Source: Asparagopsis taxiformis (lineage: Eukaryota; Rhodophyta; Florideophyceae; Bonnemaisoniales; Bonnemaisoniaceae). From it: a stretch of 64,000 nucleotides of DNA. Every line of letters begins with the position of its first letter. Position 1 is the first letter of the stretch. The stretch covers positions 1 through 64,000 of the forward strand of contig JALQPE010001914.1 of the NCBI GenBank assembly GCA_030407315.1, written 5' to 3'. A model generated the notes under the pieces. That model did not search any database. It was not told where the DNA came from and was given only the letters and a program-made list of their open reading frames with translations. Made by a program: the position numbers and the translations under genes. Below, piece by piece: positions 51,841 to 63,137 of this stretch.

Positions 51841-53608
51841 TGTCTGGGAGTGGTGGATGAGATGGAGCGTGACGCTGTCGTGGGCATCTTTTTGGGGTAG
51901 AGGAAGGCAGTTCTAGCGCTATGAGGATGGGGCATGGACGGTATTCATATGGGAATGGACAGAATAGTACGGCTAGGAATTTTTATTTCGTAGCGACTAT
52001 GAGCTAGCGAGAGGTATACGCGGTAGGATAGGTAGCAATCTAAGAGGGTGCGATATGGGAAGCTTCACTCTGGATTTGTTTATTTGCGCAGGCTACATTG
52101 AGAATAAACAATCCCTATGTTAAAAATGCTACTACAACTAACACTATTCCGACGAGTAAAACTAAAACTACTAGAAAAGTCTACAAATCTATCAACTGAT
52201 TGAGCTGCATGAATAAGCTAGGAAATGAAGAGAAGAAGAAAAAATGATGTAGAGAAAGGAAACAAGTTAGTGACGTTGAATTGGAGAGGGAAATTGATGG
52301 TGATTAGGAGACTAACGTACCTTAACAAATACCATTGCATCCCAAATTGAGATATGTACTCACAGGCAGAAAAGAAAAGTAGTGGAGAAGTGGTAAGAGA
52401 GAAAGATAAATGAAAGTAGAAGTGGAACACTCACCGACTGGAAACCTGAGAAAGAGAAAACAATAGAAAACTGGGTTAGTGGCGTGAGTTGTGGAAACGT
52501 ACCATCATGGTTCATATCCGTCGGAGACAAAGCAACAACTTTGGCCTTGGAAGCAGTATTGATGATCTACAACTTACGCTTTGAAAGCAGTTTAGATGAT
52601 CTATACGGCTTCCACGGCCAAGGTTGTTGCTTTGTTTCCGACGGATATGAAGATGGAAACAGGGATTTCCAGAATCTGTCGTTTAAGTAGTACTCTGCGG
52701 GCGGAAATGACGTGTAGGAGAACGATAGAGGGATAATTTTGAAACAGAGCGGTGGATGGGAGGCCCAGAAAAACGATACCTAGGGTGCGAATTACGCTTT
52801 GAAGCACATGACCTGGCAGAACAGGCGCAAAATTATTGTATCTTCTACCGCCTTCTCTAGTCTATAATGACGTCATCGCTACAGAAATATAGGAAAAACA
52901 CTAGCATATGGGGCCTACTGGAAAGGGGGAGGTGAAGAGTAGGAAAAATGGCGCACTTTCCTGGACGAGGAGTCCGCGCTTCCAGTGATGATTTGGACGG
53001 TATATATCGATGACGTCATTGCATGCTCTGAGCACACTTGGCAGGCAGTCAAAGCGGGCCACGTGGATGTGGGCGGCTAGGAAACAGCAGTGTGGGAGAA
53101 ATTTTATAATTTTCATGTTGCAAGCGAGCAGTGAATCTGCATTGCAATATATAAATTTATGCTAATTTAAGATATCACACCGAGTACGATTCAACGAGAG
53201 ATTGTGCTTTCAACTTGTAAATAGGGCCGAAAATGGTAGAGTATACGAGTAGGAAGTACGTGTATGAGAAAATCAGATTCAGTATTAGTGCCTAGAGCAT
53301 CACTGCGAAATAAACGGCCGTTTTCCGGAAATGGATACATCTTGGCTGGGTTTGTGGTTAGGGATGCGATACAAGATAGCAAAACGATGTTGAGTCCGGA
53401 TGAAATAGCAATCAATGTGCATAAAGCAATGAGCATAGGGCAAAGCATTGTGGTGAACCAGTTCATTGGATCGAATGAAAGCCTGGAAAGGTTTCGTAAC
53501 GGTTAAAAGTAGTAGTACTGTATTGAGATAGTAGTCATGTCGTAGAAGTTTAGAGTTGTATTCTATGCAACAAAACTGAGCGAAGAAGAAAAGAACAAAA
53601 ACATCAAG
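51841..53608. other. Spacer upstream of Element 3 transposase
   Basis: A/T-richer sequence with no confident gene. A 42-bp inverted repeat (about 52513-52554 against 52608-52649, three mismatches) could form a long hairpin. A short ORF at 53264-53506 (80 residues, GNGYILAGFVVRDAI...) is unrecognised and could be a 3' remnant of a gene. It may hold the left end of Element 3, but I could not identify its terminus. Confidence 0.3.
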
Positions 53609-56600
53609 ATGGCTCCGAGACGGACTCCTATTCGAAAGAAAACCACAAGTCGTAGGACAAAGGCGAGATTCGATTCACTCAATGTGGCCAGTCCCAGTAA
53701 ACAGCTTCCTGGGAAACTGCAGGGAGAAATCCGCAGCAGTGATGCAGCCTGCATGAACAAAGAAATCCCGAGAGGTAATGAGCTACGACGTGAGTGTACC
53801 ACAGATGACCTATTGGAGTCCCCAATCCCTATGGGTGACACAATAGAAGGTTGTATTGATGTGTACAGCAACAACGATGAAGCTGGAAGTGACATCTACG
53901 TAGCATCGAGCACGCTAATGGAATCGGAAGAAGCAACCGGACGAGGTTCTGATTCCATTTCAACTGGAGGCCCGATAGACCGAAATGCTGGGGATGAAGC
54001 ATGTGGTGATTTCAAGGCATTACTACAATGGCCTGCGATGTATGGGGCTCTTCAGCTGAGTGGAACTCAAAGAATGACAAGAGCCCACTATGAAGGTACC
54101 CTGTTCGGAATGAATTTCCGCAGAGATCCAAGTGAGCACGTCCCGTCGGACTCTGTGATGCGACAGAAGATACTACCATTCTTGAGGAAACACTGCTATG
54201 CAAAGAGCTGTGACATCGAGTTTCCGATAGACCTTCGAAAGAGCGGAGCAAGAGCTGCACAGCATCGAGGTGCAGTAGGAACCCGTGGAACAACAGATGA
54301 CAGAGACAATTGTGGAGGAATGGCGAAAGTTCGTATTGTACTCCCAAGCACATGGGCTCTGAAAGATGTCCAGACTCGACCAATCTTTAAAGCATTCCGC
54401 AGTGATGCGAACAATCGAAGCTCGGAAGGAGAAAAATCAACCGCAGAGTGCAGCATTGAAGATTCGTTCATTGCAAAGTGCAGGAGGGGTGTTTTGAGCG
54501 ACCCATTCGTTCGCACAGCAGTTGTTCCCATTGACAGCGATGGGAAAAAGGGTTTGAAGCACATTTATGTACCTGATGGAACAGCAATTCGAATCCGATG
54601 TCATCCAGGAGCTCGTCAGGTTGCCGTCATCGAAAGAGCAAAAGGGTTCAGGAAGAATGACAGAGATGGTGGGAAACCGAAGAGGAGAAGAGTGGCGGTT
54701 ACGTCGTTGTGGGAACTTCATGCTAGGACCATAGTTACCTATGAGGCTCGACACGACGGTGAGCATGATGTGCATGTCGAAAAATATCTGCAGCCGCGAA
54801 TGTCACATCTATTGGAATGGGAGAGGCAGCATGCTCTGCGAGCGATATCGCAATGTGTAATCGGAGCAGGAGCCAAGGGAAAAGGAACACGAGCTGGGGA
54901 CGTGATAACCGTTCTATTACCAATTGGAATGGAAGAGGGTGATATTGTTCCACACGTCGTATTGGTGAACAGGTATTTGAAAGAGCAGGTCGGAGAAGCA
55001 TCCACCATGTTACTTTGCTTTTCACCGGCGCGAGCTTTGCTGAAGCCAGAAACCCGCCCGATAGACTAGGAAGCCCCAACTATGAAGAAATTCGTGTTTC
55101 AGGGGTGTTCTCGGATGGTTTCGGAGACCACAGGTCGCAATGGCACCCAGCGTCTCCGCGAGAAGATGCACCATGTTGGGGAAAGCTGGAGGATGGTCGA
55201 AACTACTTTGTTTACCGATTTCTCCTTTACACGGATGACTTTGAACCATTCACAAGCAGGAAGGGAAGTTTTGGTGGATGCTATATGTTACCTCTCAATC
55301 TACCGCCTCGGAAAAGGGGAAGCTACCAAGCGTTCGAGTGATTGGTTTGCCACCTCCGGGAGTGTCCACAAATTGTGTATTGCGATATATCGTTCAAGAT
55401 ATAGTGCGAGGAAGCACAGAGGGTTTCCCAACGAAAAATGCAGAGGGAGAAGATGTTGTGGTATTTCTAGACCCAGTGGGGAGCATTGGAGACTATCCTG
55501 CAGTTTCACATACCCTGGATGTTCTTGGACACACATCAAACTCTCCGTGCCACATCTGCAGTTTCCGCAAATATGACCTGAGCAGTACTGGTGGCACGAA
55601 GAATGCATACACTTCGGTAGTGAACGGGCAAACATCGACGCATGCCAGGAGCAAGTATCGGAATGCATCGACACGTAAGGATGCCACAGAAACCCAGCTT
55701 CGCACTCTCGGACTGGCTGCAGAAGAAGGGGAAGATTTACCATTTCATGTCCTGAGCACTTCCTTGGAAGCAGTGCAGGAAGAAGTACCGAAGACGGAAA
55801 ACGGAGTTTCAGTTGTCCCAGCAATTTTTGACCCGTACCGTTCCGCAGTGATAGCACCTGACCATCTATTGTCTGGACTGGCACAAGATGTACTGAACGC
55901 TTGTATTTCAGCTGCCAGCCCACGAATTCGAGAGGTAGCTGAATTGCAAATTCTGGGCGCTCTGAAGAAGTTCAGGATGGGAAGGCAGAACCGTTTATTT
56001 GGAACCAACAATCTGCTTTCCATGAACATGAGTGACATATTCAGTGTGCTGCTGATAGCACCTATGGCATTCGAAAACGCAGCTCGAATGATGGATGGGA
56101 AAGGGGAAGGTCATCGTGAAAAATTTGATGGGGCCGTCAAACTAGTAGTGATGTTTCAGAAGCTGGTTTCGTGTATTAGTTTCATGCCCGTATGGTGGAA
56201 AGACGGTCCACATGAAGTAGAGACGGCTGACGGAGAAGGTGGCAGGAATGAATACATTCTGGGAAGAACCGTAGACTACGTGGAGACGTTGAATGAGTAT
56301 TGTCGGAAAGTGAAGGGAGCAGGAGCACATTTGGACAAGCCTAATGTTCATCGTCTTGTCGAGTTTTGTGTTCATACGCTTCCTGCCTACGGCTCTGTGA
56401 AGCACGTGCAGGAGCTTATATTCGAACGGATGCATCAGCCGCTGAAGAAAGGTGTGAGAATGTCCAATCACCAAAGCGAACAGCTTTCAGCGCTGGAATT
56501 AGTTCTTGCGGATGACTGGCAGACGAGAGTGGCCATTGTTTTGCGCGAAATCGGCATGGAGCCACAACATTGGTCCTCGTCCGAATGCTCTCAAATGGTC

Positions 56601-57410
56601 AACGTTCTTTCACAGGAGCTAGGGAGAGAAATAGATGTGGAAGACGAGGTAGTGAAAAACTGCTTCCAGGAACCGGTTCTCCAGCTTCTCTCCCAGCGTC
56701 GAGGAAAGATATTGTCGGCGGATGGTGAAATTGTGACGTGGAGAGGGCATGGAGGTATATCTATTGACGAGGTCAAGGAGTACATGAATGGAAAATGTGA
56801 TATGGCAGAGGGTGCTGTAGGTGTTTTCAAACGGTTCTTTACCGAAAGGTACGGAAGCGGAACAAGCGGGTGTGGAAAGTATGCCGAATGGGTGAGAAGA
56901 GTTTCTAGAAGCACTACGACAGAGTGGGGAAGGAAAACAGTGCAGAGGTCTGGCTCTCTAGAATCAGGAGCTATCATCCATGCTGTTTGCCCTGAACAGA
57001 GGATATGTGAGGATGGTGCAACTTCACAAGCGATTCTGTACCCGGCGTCTCGTCTCACATCAGAGATAATGCGGGGAAGAATTAATTATGAACCGCGGTT
57101 TTTTATTGTTCTAGCGTTCTTTATCCTGAGGAACGAGAGTGCGAGAGATGAGCAAGGTACAGCTTATGGAGTTTGCCTGGGTTTGCAAAAAACTGATGAA
57201 GGAGTGTTCAAGGTCGAAGAGAGGCGACGAACAGTAATTGTGGAGATGAGTGAGGGAGTCACTGAGGTGTTTGGTATGCACTATTGCAATGGGAGTGTAT
57301 GCGAATATGATGAGAACATGAGGGAGGTAAGGCACGGACCCGGACTGCTGGAGGGTGGAGAGATATATGCACTATGTAGGCGAGACGGATTTCCACCGAG
57401 GGCTGCATGA
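53609..57410 (+). pseudogene. KDZ/Plavaka-related transposase of Element 3, in three frames
   Basis: Part 1, 53609-55069 (486 residues, start context CAAGATGG), has a basic N-terminus and motifs such as VMRQKILPFLRKHCY and KVRIVLPSTWALKDV. Part 2, about 55015-55341 in another frame, carries YTDDFEPF followed by GSFGGCYMLPLNLP. Part 3, 55278-57410 (710 residues), continues with VRVIGLPPPGVS, FLDPVGSIGDYPAVS, SPCHICSF and later KHVQELIFERMHQPLKKG. These are DDE-transposase motifs of the KDZ/Plavaka-related group: an acidic pair, GDYP, CxxC and E...H...K. The switches lie at 55015-55069 and at AAAAGGGG near 55312. Two single-base frameshifts, or sequencing errors, are more likely than introns. 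Confidence 0.7.
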
Positions 57411-57527
57411 TTTTTAGGGAAGAATAAAATGAATAACCAGATGCATCACATATGAATTGTACACTCTAGGGCGTTGGTGGATTGGTGCAAAGTAGTGGGG
57501 AGAGGATCTGAGAGGATGGAGGGAGGT

Positions 57528-57815
57528 ATGCTTACAGCAAAGTCATCGTTACGATGATTTTGCTGTAAGAAAACGTTTCCATTACAGTGGCCAAGAATTT
57601 TTTACCGGGTAAAAAAATCGTGGCAGCTGTAATGATTTGCTTTCTTACAGCAAAGTCATCGTTACGATGACTTTGCTGTAAGGAACCGTTTCCTTGCAGT
57701 GGCCGAAGAATTTTTTACCGGGTAAAAAATCAGCAAGAATTTTTACCGGGTAAAAAAATTGTGGCCGCTGTAATGATTTGCTTTCTTACAGCAAATTCAT
57801 CGATTGTTAAGGTTA
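57528..57815. repeat. Nested palindrome cluster 1, Element 3
   Basis: Two copies of a 39-bp palindrome (arms CTTACAGCAAAGTCATCGT around one central base) and part of a third alternate with a second inverted repeat (CATTACAG...GGCC facing GGC...CTGTAATG) that itself encloses the TTTTTTACCGGGTAAAAAA palindrome. It lies just downstream of the transposase. Confidence 0.9.
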
Positions 57816-58531
57816 AGTAACCAACTTTAGGATGTCCAGAGGACCTGCTCGTTGTAAGGAATATTGATCAACTGACGAAGAGGAAGCATTTTGAATCGAC
57901 TAGGGTAGGAACGCAATGAGATTTGGTATGCAAGAAAACTGAATCGCAGTAGTGAATAGGTAGTTGAAATGAATTCATATTGATGTTCTTTGGTGTATTG
58001 TCCATTGGAGCACATTGAAAACCATTTATATGATCACCGTTTAAATGGTCTATGAATCCTTTGCAGCCGAGTACGCCAATAGGAAGAAATTCAAGCAGTG
58101 GCCTGCACGGGAACCGTTTATTTGTGAGTAGCAAAAGTTAGTGTAGAAATGAATTTTTCAGACTTGTAGGAGAGGTGGATCGTAGTAAATGTATAAAACT
58201 CACGTAGAATCGATTGATAGGAATCAATGGTACGGAAGAAGAAGCGAGGTGGAGAGTGTGGATGAAATAGGTTGTTGGAATATGAATGATAATTGACGTG
58301 GTGAGGTAAACGGGTTCGATTGCATTATATGCGCTAGAGGTACATACTATTAGGTGTAGATTGATGGAAAGGGCTAAACGCTTTGTGGAGGTATCAGGAT
58401 CAGGTAGAGTCAGAGGTGCTGAGCGGGTGCAGCGTAAGGTTCATCAGGACTGAAGGTAGGTAGGGATGTCTTGTCCGGACAGTATATGAGAGGAAGCTGA
58501 GAGACGGGAAGCGCACTCGGAGGTACCACAA
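57816..58531. other. Spacer before ParB-dioxygenase gene 2
   Basis: About 700 bp, A/T-rich. Only short minus-strand ORFs with unremarkable composition are present, and no RNA gene, terminal repeat or tandem repeat was seen. Presumably holds the promoter of the next gene. Confidence 0.3.
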
Positions 58532-58603
58532 TTGTGGATTTCATCGTCTACACAACATTTGAACAGAGAACCGATTGAACGAACTGAGATTGCAGGGATT
58601 ACA

Positions 58604-61600
58604 ATGGGAGACAATAGTATCATGAATACTACAGCGGAGAAGAGCAATTCTCCTTCTGCTGAAGAGAAAAGCATCACTATTGCTCAGTACAGCTCTTCTA
58701 AAGTGCAAGTTGATCCTCGCAAAGTGAAGTTTCCGACAGTGACCTCCCGTTTGGTGCGACCGGGTCGTGTAAACGAACTGGCCAGCATTTTCATGGATAG
58801 AGGTTTCTCTACCACTGGAACTATGATTACAGTCTGCAAAATGGAAGATAACGAAGGAGACGAGTTTTACTGCATCGATGGCTCTCATCGCATAGCTGCT
58901 CTGCAACTATGCCTGGAGAAGTACTCAGGAAAGAACAGGGATTCCTTGGAATTGGTTTGGGTACAACAGTTGATTGCGCCGAACGGGCGTCTAATTTTCG
59001 ATGCGCTGGAGGTTCTGAAACTGTCTCTCGAAGCCAATATACAAACTCACGATGTCGCTTCTGTGAGCATTGCCGACAATGTCTGTGCGGTCATAGAGTT
59101 TCTCAGGTTTTCCAACCAGATGGATCTTCCTGTTGTCCGGCTTATTCCTATTCTGAAAGAAGTGAGCTATATTCTGCCGTCCGACAGGAACCGTTCGGAG
59201 AACTCGTATAGGCAGTACATCAACATTGCGAAGGGGTTCAATCGCACAGACAGCGTTGCTTTCGTGTACTGGAGCTCTATCCCTAGCGTTTACAATGCTT
59301 TGGATAGGAACAGAGAAATCGAGGATGCAAGAACCGAGGGAAGAGATCCGGACTTTTCTCGAATTGACTCTGCCGATATGTACGGGTGCGTGCTCGATCT
59401 TGTCAATAACGCAATATTCCGCAATGGCACGGACGGACGCGGGACGCGCGATAAGGAGTGGTTCCAGTGGTTTGTGCTCGAGATGACAGCGTCGTGGACA
59501 AGGATGAGGAGGAAGAGAGGACTTGTCAGAAATATCGGAAGCGGAAGTCCGTTCACGATGCGCACTTGGCTACTGGCTCTGTTGGCCATCTATGATATGG
59601 CAGAGGTCGTCCGCAAGTGGTTGAACTCTGCAACGATGGAGGAATTCGTGCGAACGGATTTGGCAGCAGAAAACGCGAAGGAGGTCGGGGATAATGATCA
59701 TCGCATTGGAGAGCGCATTGTATTCGTCCTTGTCGACTTTCATGACGACGTGGTAGACAGTAGCAGTCTGAGAACCAAGAACGGGATGTTTACAAACAGT
59801 TTTTACGACAAACTGGAATATGCTACCGGGACAAAGGCAATGCAGGAGACGAAAGCGGAGGAGGAGAGGGAACGGAATCGCATGACCCCCGGAGAAATAG
59901 AAAAAGCACTTGTTGCTGGCGCCAAAGCAGAAGACGAAGAAGCACCTACTGCCGCAGAACAGGGAAATAATTCTACAGAGAAGGAAACGGTGGAAACTTC
60001 TGGTCCTGTTCAAGCAGAAGAAGGAGTATCTGCCGAAGCCCAAGTAGAGCAGGAAGTTTCTGCTGTTGTGGAGGAAGAACAGGAAATTACTCCAAATGTG
60101 GTGGCTGAAGAAGTGATTCCTGCTGTCGCGACGAAAGCAATAGAAGAGGCACCTCTGAGCACCCCGAAAGAAGCAGAAGACCGTCCTGCCGCAGCAAAAG
60201 AGGGAGGACAGGAACGTCCTGCCACGCGTCTTGCAGCAGCTGAGAAGAGGGAAGCAGAACGTCTTGCTGTTCTCCAAAAAGAACAGGAACGTCTTTCAGC
60301 TTCAAGGGCAGAGCGGGAAAGTCGTGCCAGGGATAATTCGCCGGGAAGGATTGTCAGAGAAGATCTTCCTCAGGGAAGGAAACAAAGCGGCGATACGCAA
60401 AGTCTGGATATCAACTTGGACAATAGTGGTCGCATGGACATAGACACGCCTGGACAACAAGCTGGAGATGCGCAGAACCGCTCTGTGATATTGAAACTTC
60501 GAATCAGGACACCAGAAACTAACAGCACTAGCCCGGCCGAAGTGGACAAGGAGAATTCGGGAAGAAGCAGGAGTTCTGGTGGAAGCGGCGATGAAAACGA
60601 GTCCAGGTTGCATAAGAAGCGAAGAAGGGAAGATACTAGCGCGAAGTTTTCTGAGCCCAATACGCCGGATGACAACATTGAGATTGGGCCTCCCCGGGAA
60701 AAGAAGAGTAGAGTCAATGCAAGAAAACGAACGACTGGAGAAGAAGCACCACTCTTCACTGACGAGCAAGAAAACTCCCTTCCAGACCGCACATTCGCAG
60801 AGGAGATACCTGAGAAGCTGCCTTTATGCGTTCCTTCCAACTCGAGAATGAAGTATTATATCACAGAAGAAGACATTGATACAATCCGGACGGAGATAAT
60901 GGAAGCAGCTGCAGGCTACTCTACTTTGGTATGTCCCCTCGGTTCTTGTGAAAGCCAACAATACTTCAGCTACCAGAGAAGAATGATCGACGAGCTTGGT
61001 TACGTGGTGTTGCAAGACATTTTCTCTTCTACTACAGTGGGAGCAGCTACGCACGAGTTATTCACACAGATGGCCAGCACATTCCAAGGTACTACAAGTG
61101 GCTCAAGTGCAAGTCAGAAGAACCCGTGGAAACCACTTCGACCGAAAGACAGCACTGGTGTATTCAAGACGGACCGGAAAAGCATCTGCGATGACCTTGA
61201 GCAAGAAAGCGCGCGGCAGTACAGGAACAAGCTGATTCTGGAGCTAGGTAAGGCGATTTGTGCGGAGAACCTGAAGCTCGGGTTTGGAAGAGAAGAAGCG
61301 GTGGTCTTTCCAGAAACGGGTCTTCGTCTGATTTTGACCGCAGAAGGTAGTCAGGAGCAACTTATGCATACCGATGTTCCCGTCCGTGAGGGAACTGGAA
61401 CTGGTCCTCTCAACTCGCCATCATATTTCATGATGGCTGCTGGTGCGGATGGGTTCATCATTCGTATCGCCAAGTTCAGCCATGTGTGCCTAAGTCATCC
61501 AGCGAAAGACAAGTACCGCGTGCCAGTGACGAACGTGCGCATCCCACCGTATTCCCTGCTTGTATGCCGAACGGACGTGTATCACGGAGGAATGGGATTC

Positions 61601-61726
61601 GCGGAGGGTCGTTCTTCGGTGAGGTACCAGCATCCTATCCGGTCCCATCTATCACTGCGAACTTCCAGGGAGAAGTTGCTACAGCCTCCCTTCAATGTCA
61701 ACTACTGGGAGCGTTTAGATATCTGA
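58604..61726 (+). CDS. Second ParB/Srx-like and Fe(II)/2-oxoglutarate dioxygenase fusion
   Basis: An intronless gene of 1040 residues from ATG 58604 (ACAATGGG); an in-frame ATG at 58532 would add 24 (numbering below counts from it). The N-terminal ParB/Srx-type domain has VRPGRVNELASIF at 75-87 and CIDGSHRIAAL at 114-124. Helical and unrecognised sequence runs to about 450. A glutamate/alanine-rich coiled coil (about 440-620) and basic patches with KKRRR follow. The C-terminal dioxygenase fold has H946-x-D948 (MHTDVP), IPPYS, distal H1018 (VYHGG) and R1031 (VRYQ). Compared with 19629-23585 the order and motifs agree but the linkers do not, so they are distant paralogues. Probably nuclear; substrate unknown. 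Confidence 0.75.
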   Translation: MGDNSIMNTTAEKSNSPSAEEKSITIAQYSSSKVQVDPRKVKFPTVTSRLVRPGRVNELASIFMDRGFSTTGTMITVCKMEDNEGDEFYCIDGSHRIAALQLCLEKYSGKNRDSLELVWVQQLIAPNGRLIFDALEVLKLSLEANIQTHDVASVSIADNVCAVIEFLRFSNQMDLPVVRLIPILKEVSYILPSDRNRSENSYRQYINIAKGFNRTDSVAFVYWSSIPSVYNALDRNREIEDARTEGRDPDFSRIDSADMYGCVLDLVNNAIFRNGTDGRGTRDKEWFQWFVLEMTASWTRMRRKRGLVRNIGSGSPFTMRTWLLALLAIYDMAEVVRKWLNSATMEEFVRTDLAAENAKEVGDNDHRIGERIVFVLVDFHDDVVDSSSLRTKNGMFTNSFYDKLEYATGTKAMQETKAEEERERNRMTPGEIEKALVAGAKAEDEEAPTAAEQGNNSTEKETVETSGPVQAEEGVSAEAQVEQEVSAVVEEEQEITPNVVAEEVIPAVATKAIEEAPLSTPKEAEDRPAAAKEGGQERPATRLAAAEKREAERLAVLQKEQERLSASRAERESRARDNSPGRIVREDLPQGRKQSGDTQSLDINLDNSGRMDIDTPGQQAGDAQNRSVILKLRIRTPETNSTSPAEVDKENSGRSRSSGGSGDENESRLHKKRRREDTSAKFSEPNTPDDNIEIGPPREKKSRVNARKRTTGEEAPLFTDEQENSLPDRTFAEEIPEKLPLCVPSNSRMKYYITEEDIDTIRTEIMEAAAGYSTLVCPLGSCESQQYFSYQRRMIDELGYVVLQDIFSSTTVGAATHELFTQMASTFQGTTSGSSASQKNPWKPLRPKDSTGVFKTDRKSICDDLEQESARQYRNKLILELGKAICAENLKLGFGREEAVVFPETGLRLILTAEGSQEQLMHTDVPVREGTGTGPLNSPSYFMMAAGADGFIIRIAKFSHVCLSHPAKDKYRVPVTNVRIPPYSLLVCRTDVYHGGMGFAEGRSSVRYQHPIRSHLSLRTSREKLLQPPFNVNYWERLDI

Positions 61727-61974
61727 TGAAATTAGTTCTTAATAGCATTCTATGGCAGGCATCAAGGCCGCCTTCAAGTAAACGATGAAAGTTAGGCTAG
61801 TACATGACGTTTGCGTATGTAGACGGGTCAGGAGATATACAATACTCAATTTAATATGAGAAGGGGAGGAAACTATGGTGGGCACTACTAGAATAGAACA
61901 AGGTAATATCGCAGTCGTCTTTGGTTGCAACATTGAGGTGAGGAAGGCTTACAGATGATGCAGTTTCGCTGGGG

Positions 61975-62165
61975 TGCTGACAGCAAAGTCATCGTTACGA
62001 TGACTTTGCTGTAAGAAATCAAATCATTACAGCGGCCACAATTTTTTACCGGGTAAAAAATTCTTGCTGATTTTTTACCCGGTAAAATTTTCTCACCACT
62101 GTAATCAAACCTTTCCTTACAGCAAAGTCATCGTAACGATGACTTTGCTGTAAGCATCCCGGGTA
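61975..62165. repeat. Nested palindrome cluster 2, Element 3
   Basis: Two 39-bp TTACAGCAAAGTCATCG-type palindromes flank a TTTTTTACCGGGTAAAAAA/TTTTTTACCCGGTAAAA block. Same family as 57528-57815, now downstream of the second ParB-dioxygenase gene. Confidence 0.9.
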
Positions 62166-62754
62166 AACGGCTTCGGCTGTAAGCGGTTGGGAGTTTCGTC
62201 CGTCTCCCACCCTGGGAAGGGTGAGAAGGGAAGTGTGGAGCCGGGAACATCGTACAACGATGGTTTGGACGGCTGTTGACGGCTCTGGGGAGCACTCTGC
62301 GTCGTGCAAGCCTGGTTTGCGCTGGCTGCACTACCTGGTATTGAACGGTTCTGTGCGCAAAGTTTACTCATGAAGGAGGTAGGGTGTTGTGTACCACACC
62401 AACCATAGTTACTAACATTTGCAGTGTACTCTAGTGATGTAATTATTATTCTAGTTTCTAACTATACAATGATATTAAGTAAGTCAGATGTGCACAGAGC
62501 ATGGTCTAAGCCTAGCACGGTAGAGAAAGATGGAAGAAAGATTGAAGGGTAGGCATGCAGAAGTATGAAGGCAGCAGTATGTGTAGACTATGGCAGTGGT
62601 AAGAAAATATTTCATGCACCAAAGGGTGGGCAGAGTGACATTAGAGACGTGGTGTGTAGGGGGAAGGTAGGTGGAGATGATGAAGGAGGACAACAGAAAT
62701 GAGAGCGAGGGTTGAGACCAACGGCTTACAGATGGAGCAGTTTACCAGGGATGC

Positions 62755-62965
62755 TTACAGCAAAGTCATCGTAACGATGACTTTGCTGTCAGGAAACAAA
62801 ACATTACAGTAGCCATGATTTCTTTACCCGGTAAAAAAATTCCTGGCCTCTGTAATGAAACCTTTCCTTACAGCAAAGTCATCGTAACGATGGCTTTGCT
62901 GTAAGGATCCTTGGTAAACTGCCTGAGCTGTAATTGTCGTACAACGAAAGTGATGTGGAAGGTTC
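62755..62965. repeat. Nested palindrome cluster 3, Element 3
   Basis: Again two TTACAGCAAAGTCATCG palindromes around a TTTACCCGGTAAA core and GGCC/TGTAATG arms. It lies about 170 bp upstream of the third ParB gene. Confidence 0.9.
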
Positions 62966-63137
62966 GGATTGGTCAACCGCTGAATATCATTACCAGGGTG
63001 TATACTAATAGGAATATGTCAGTTCTCTAAGTTTCGCCTATCTTACTCAGCTTACGCAGCAAAACAGCTTGTCGTTCAGATCTTCTTCTCTCTTTCTCAA
63101 TCTTTCACTCTTCGTTTGTCAATCACTCATCAAAGCA

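Noticed and set aside
55082..55576. 164-residue ORF between transposase parts
   Set aside because: Transposase motifs across this stretch are in the other two frames (GCYMLPLNLP, then VRVIGLPPPGVS).
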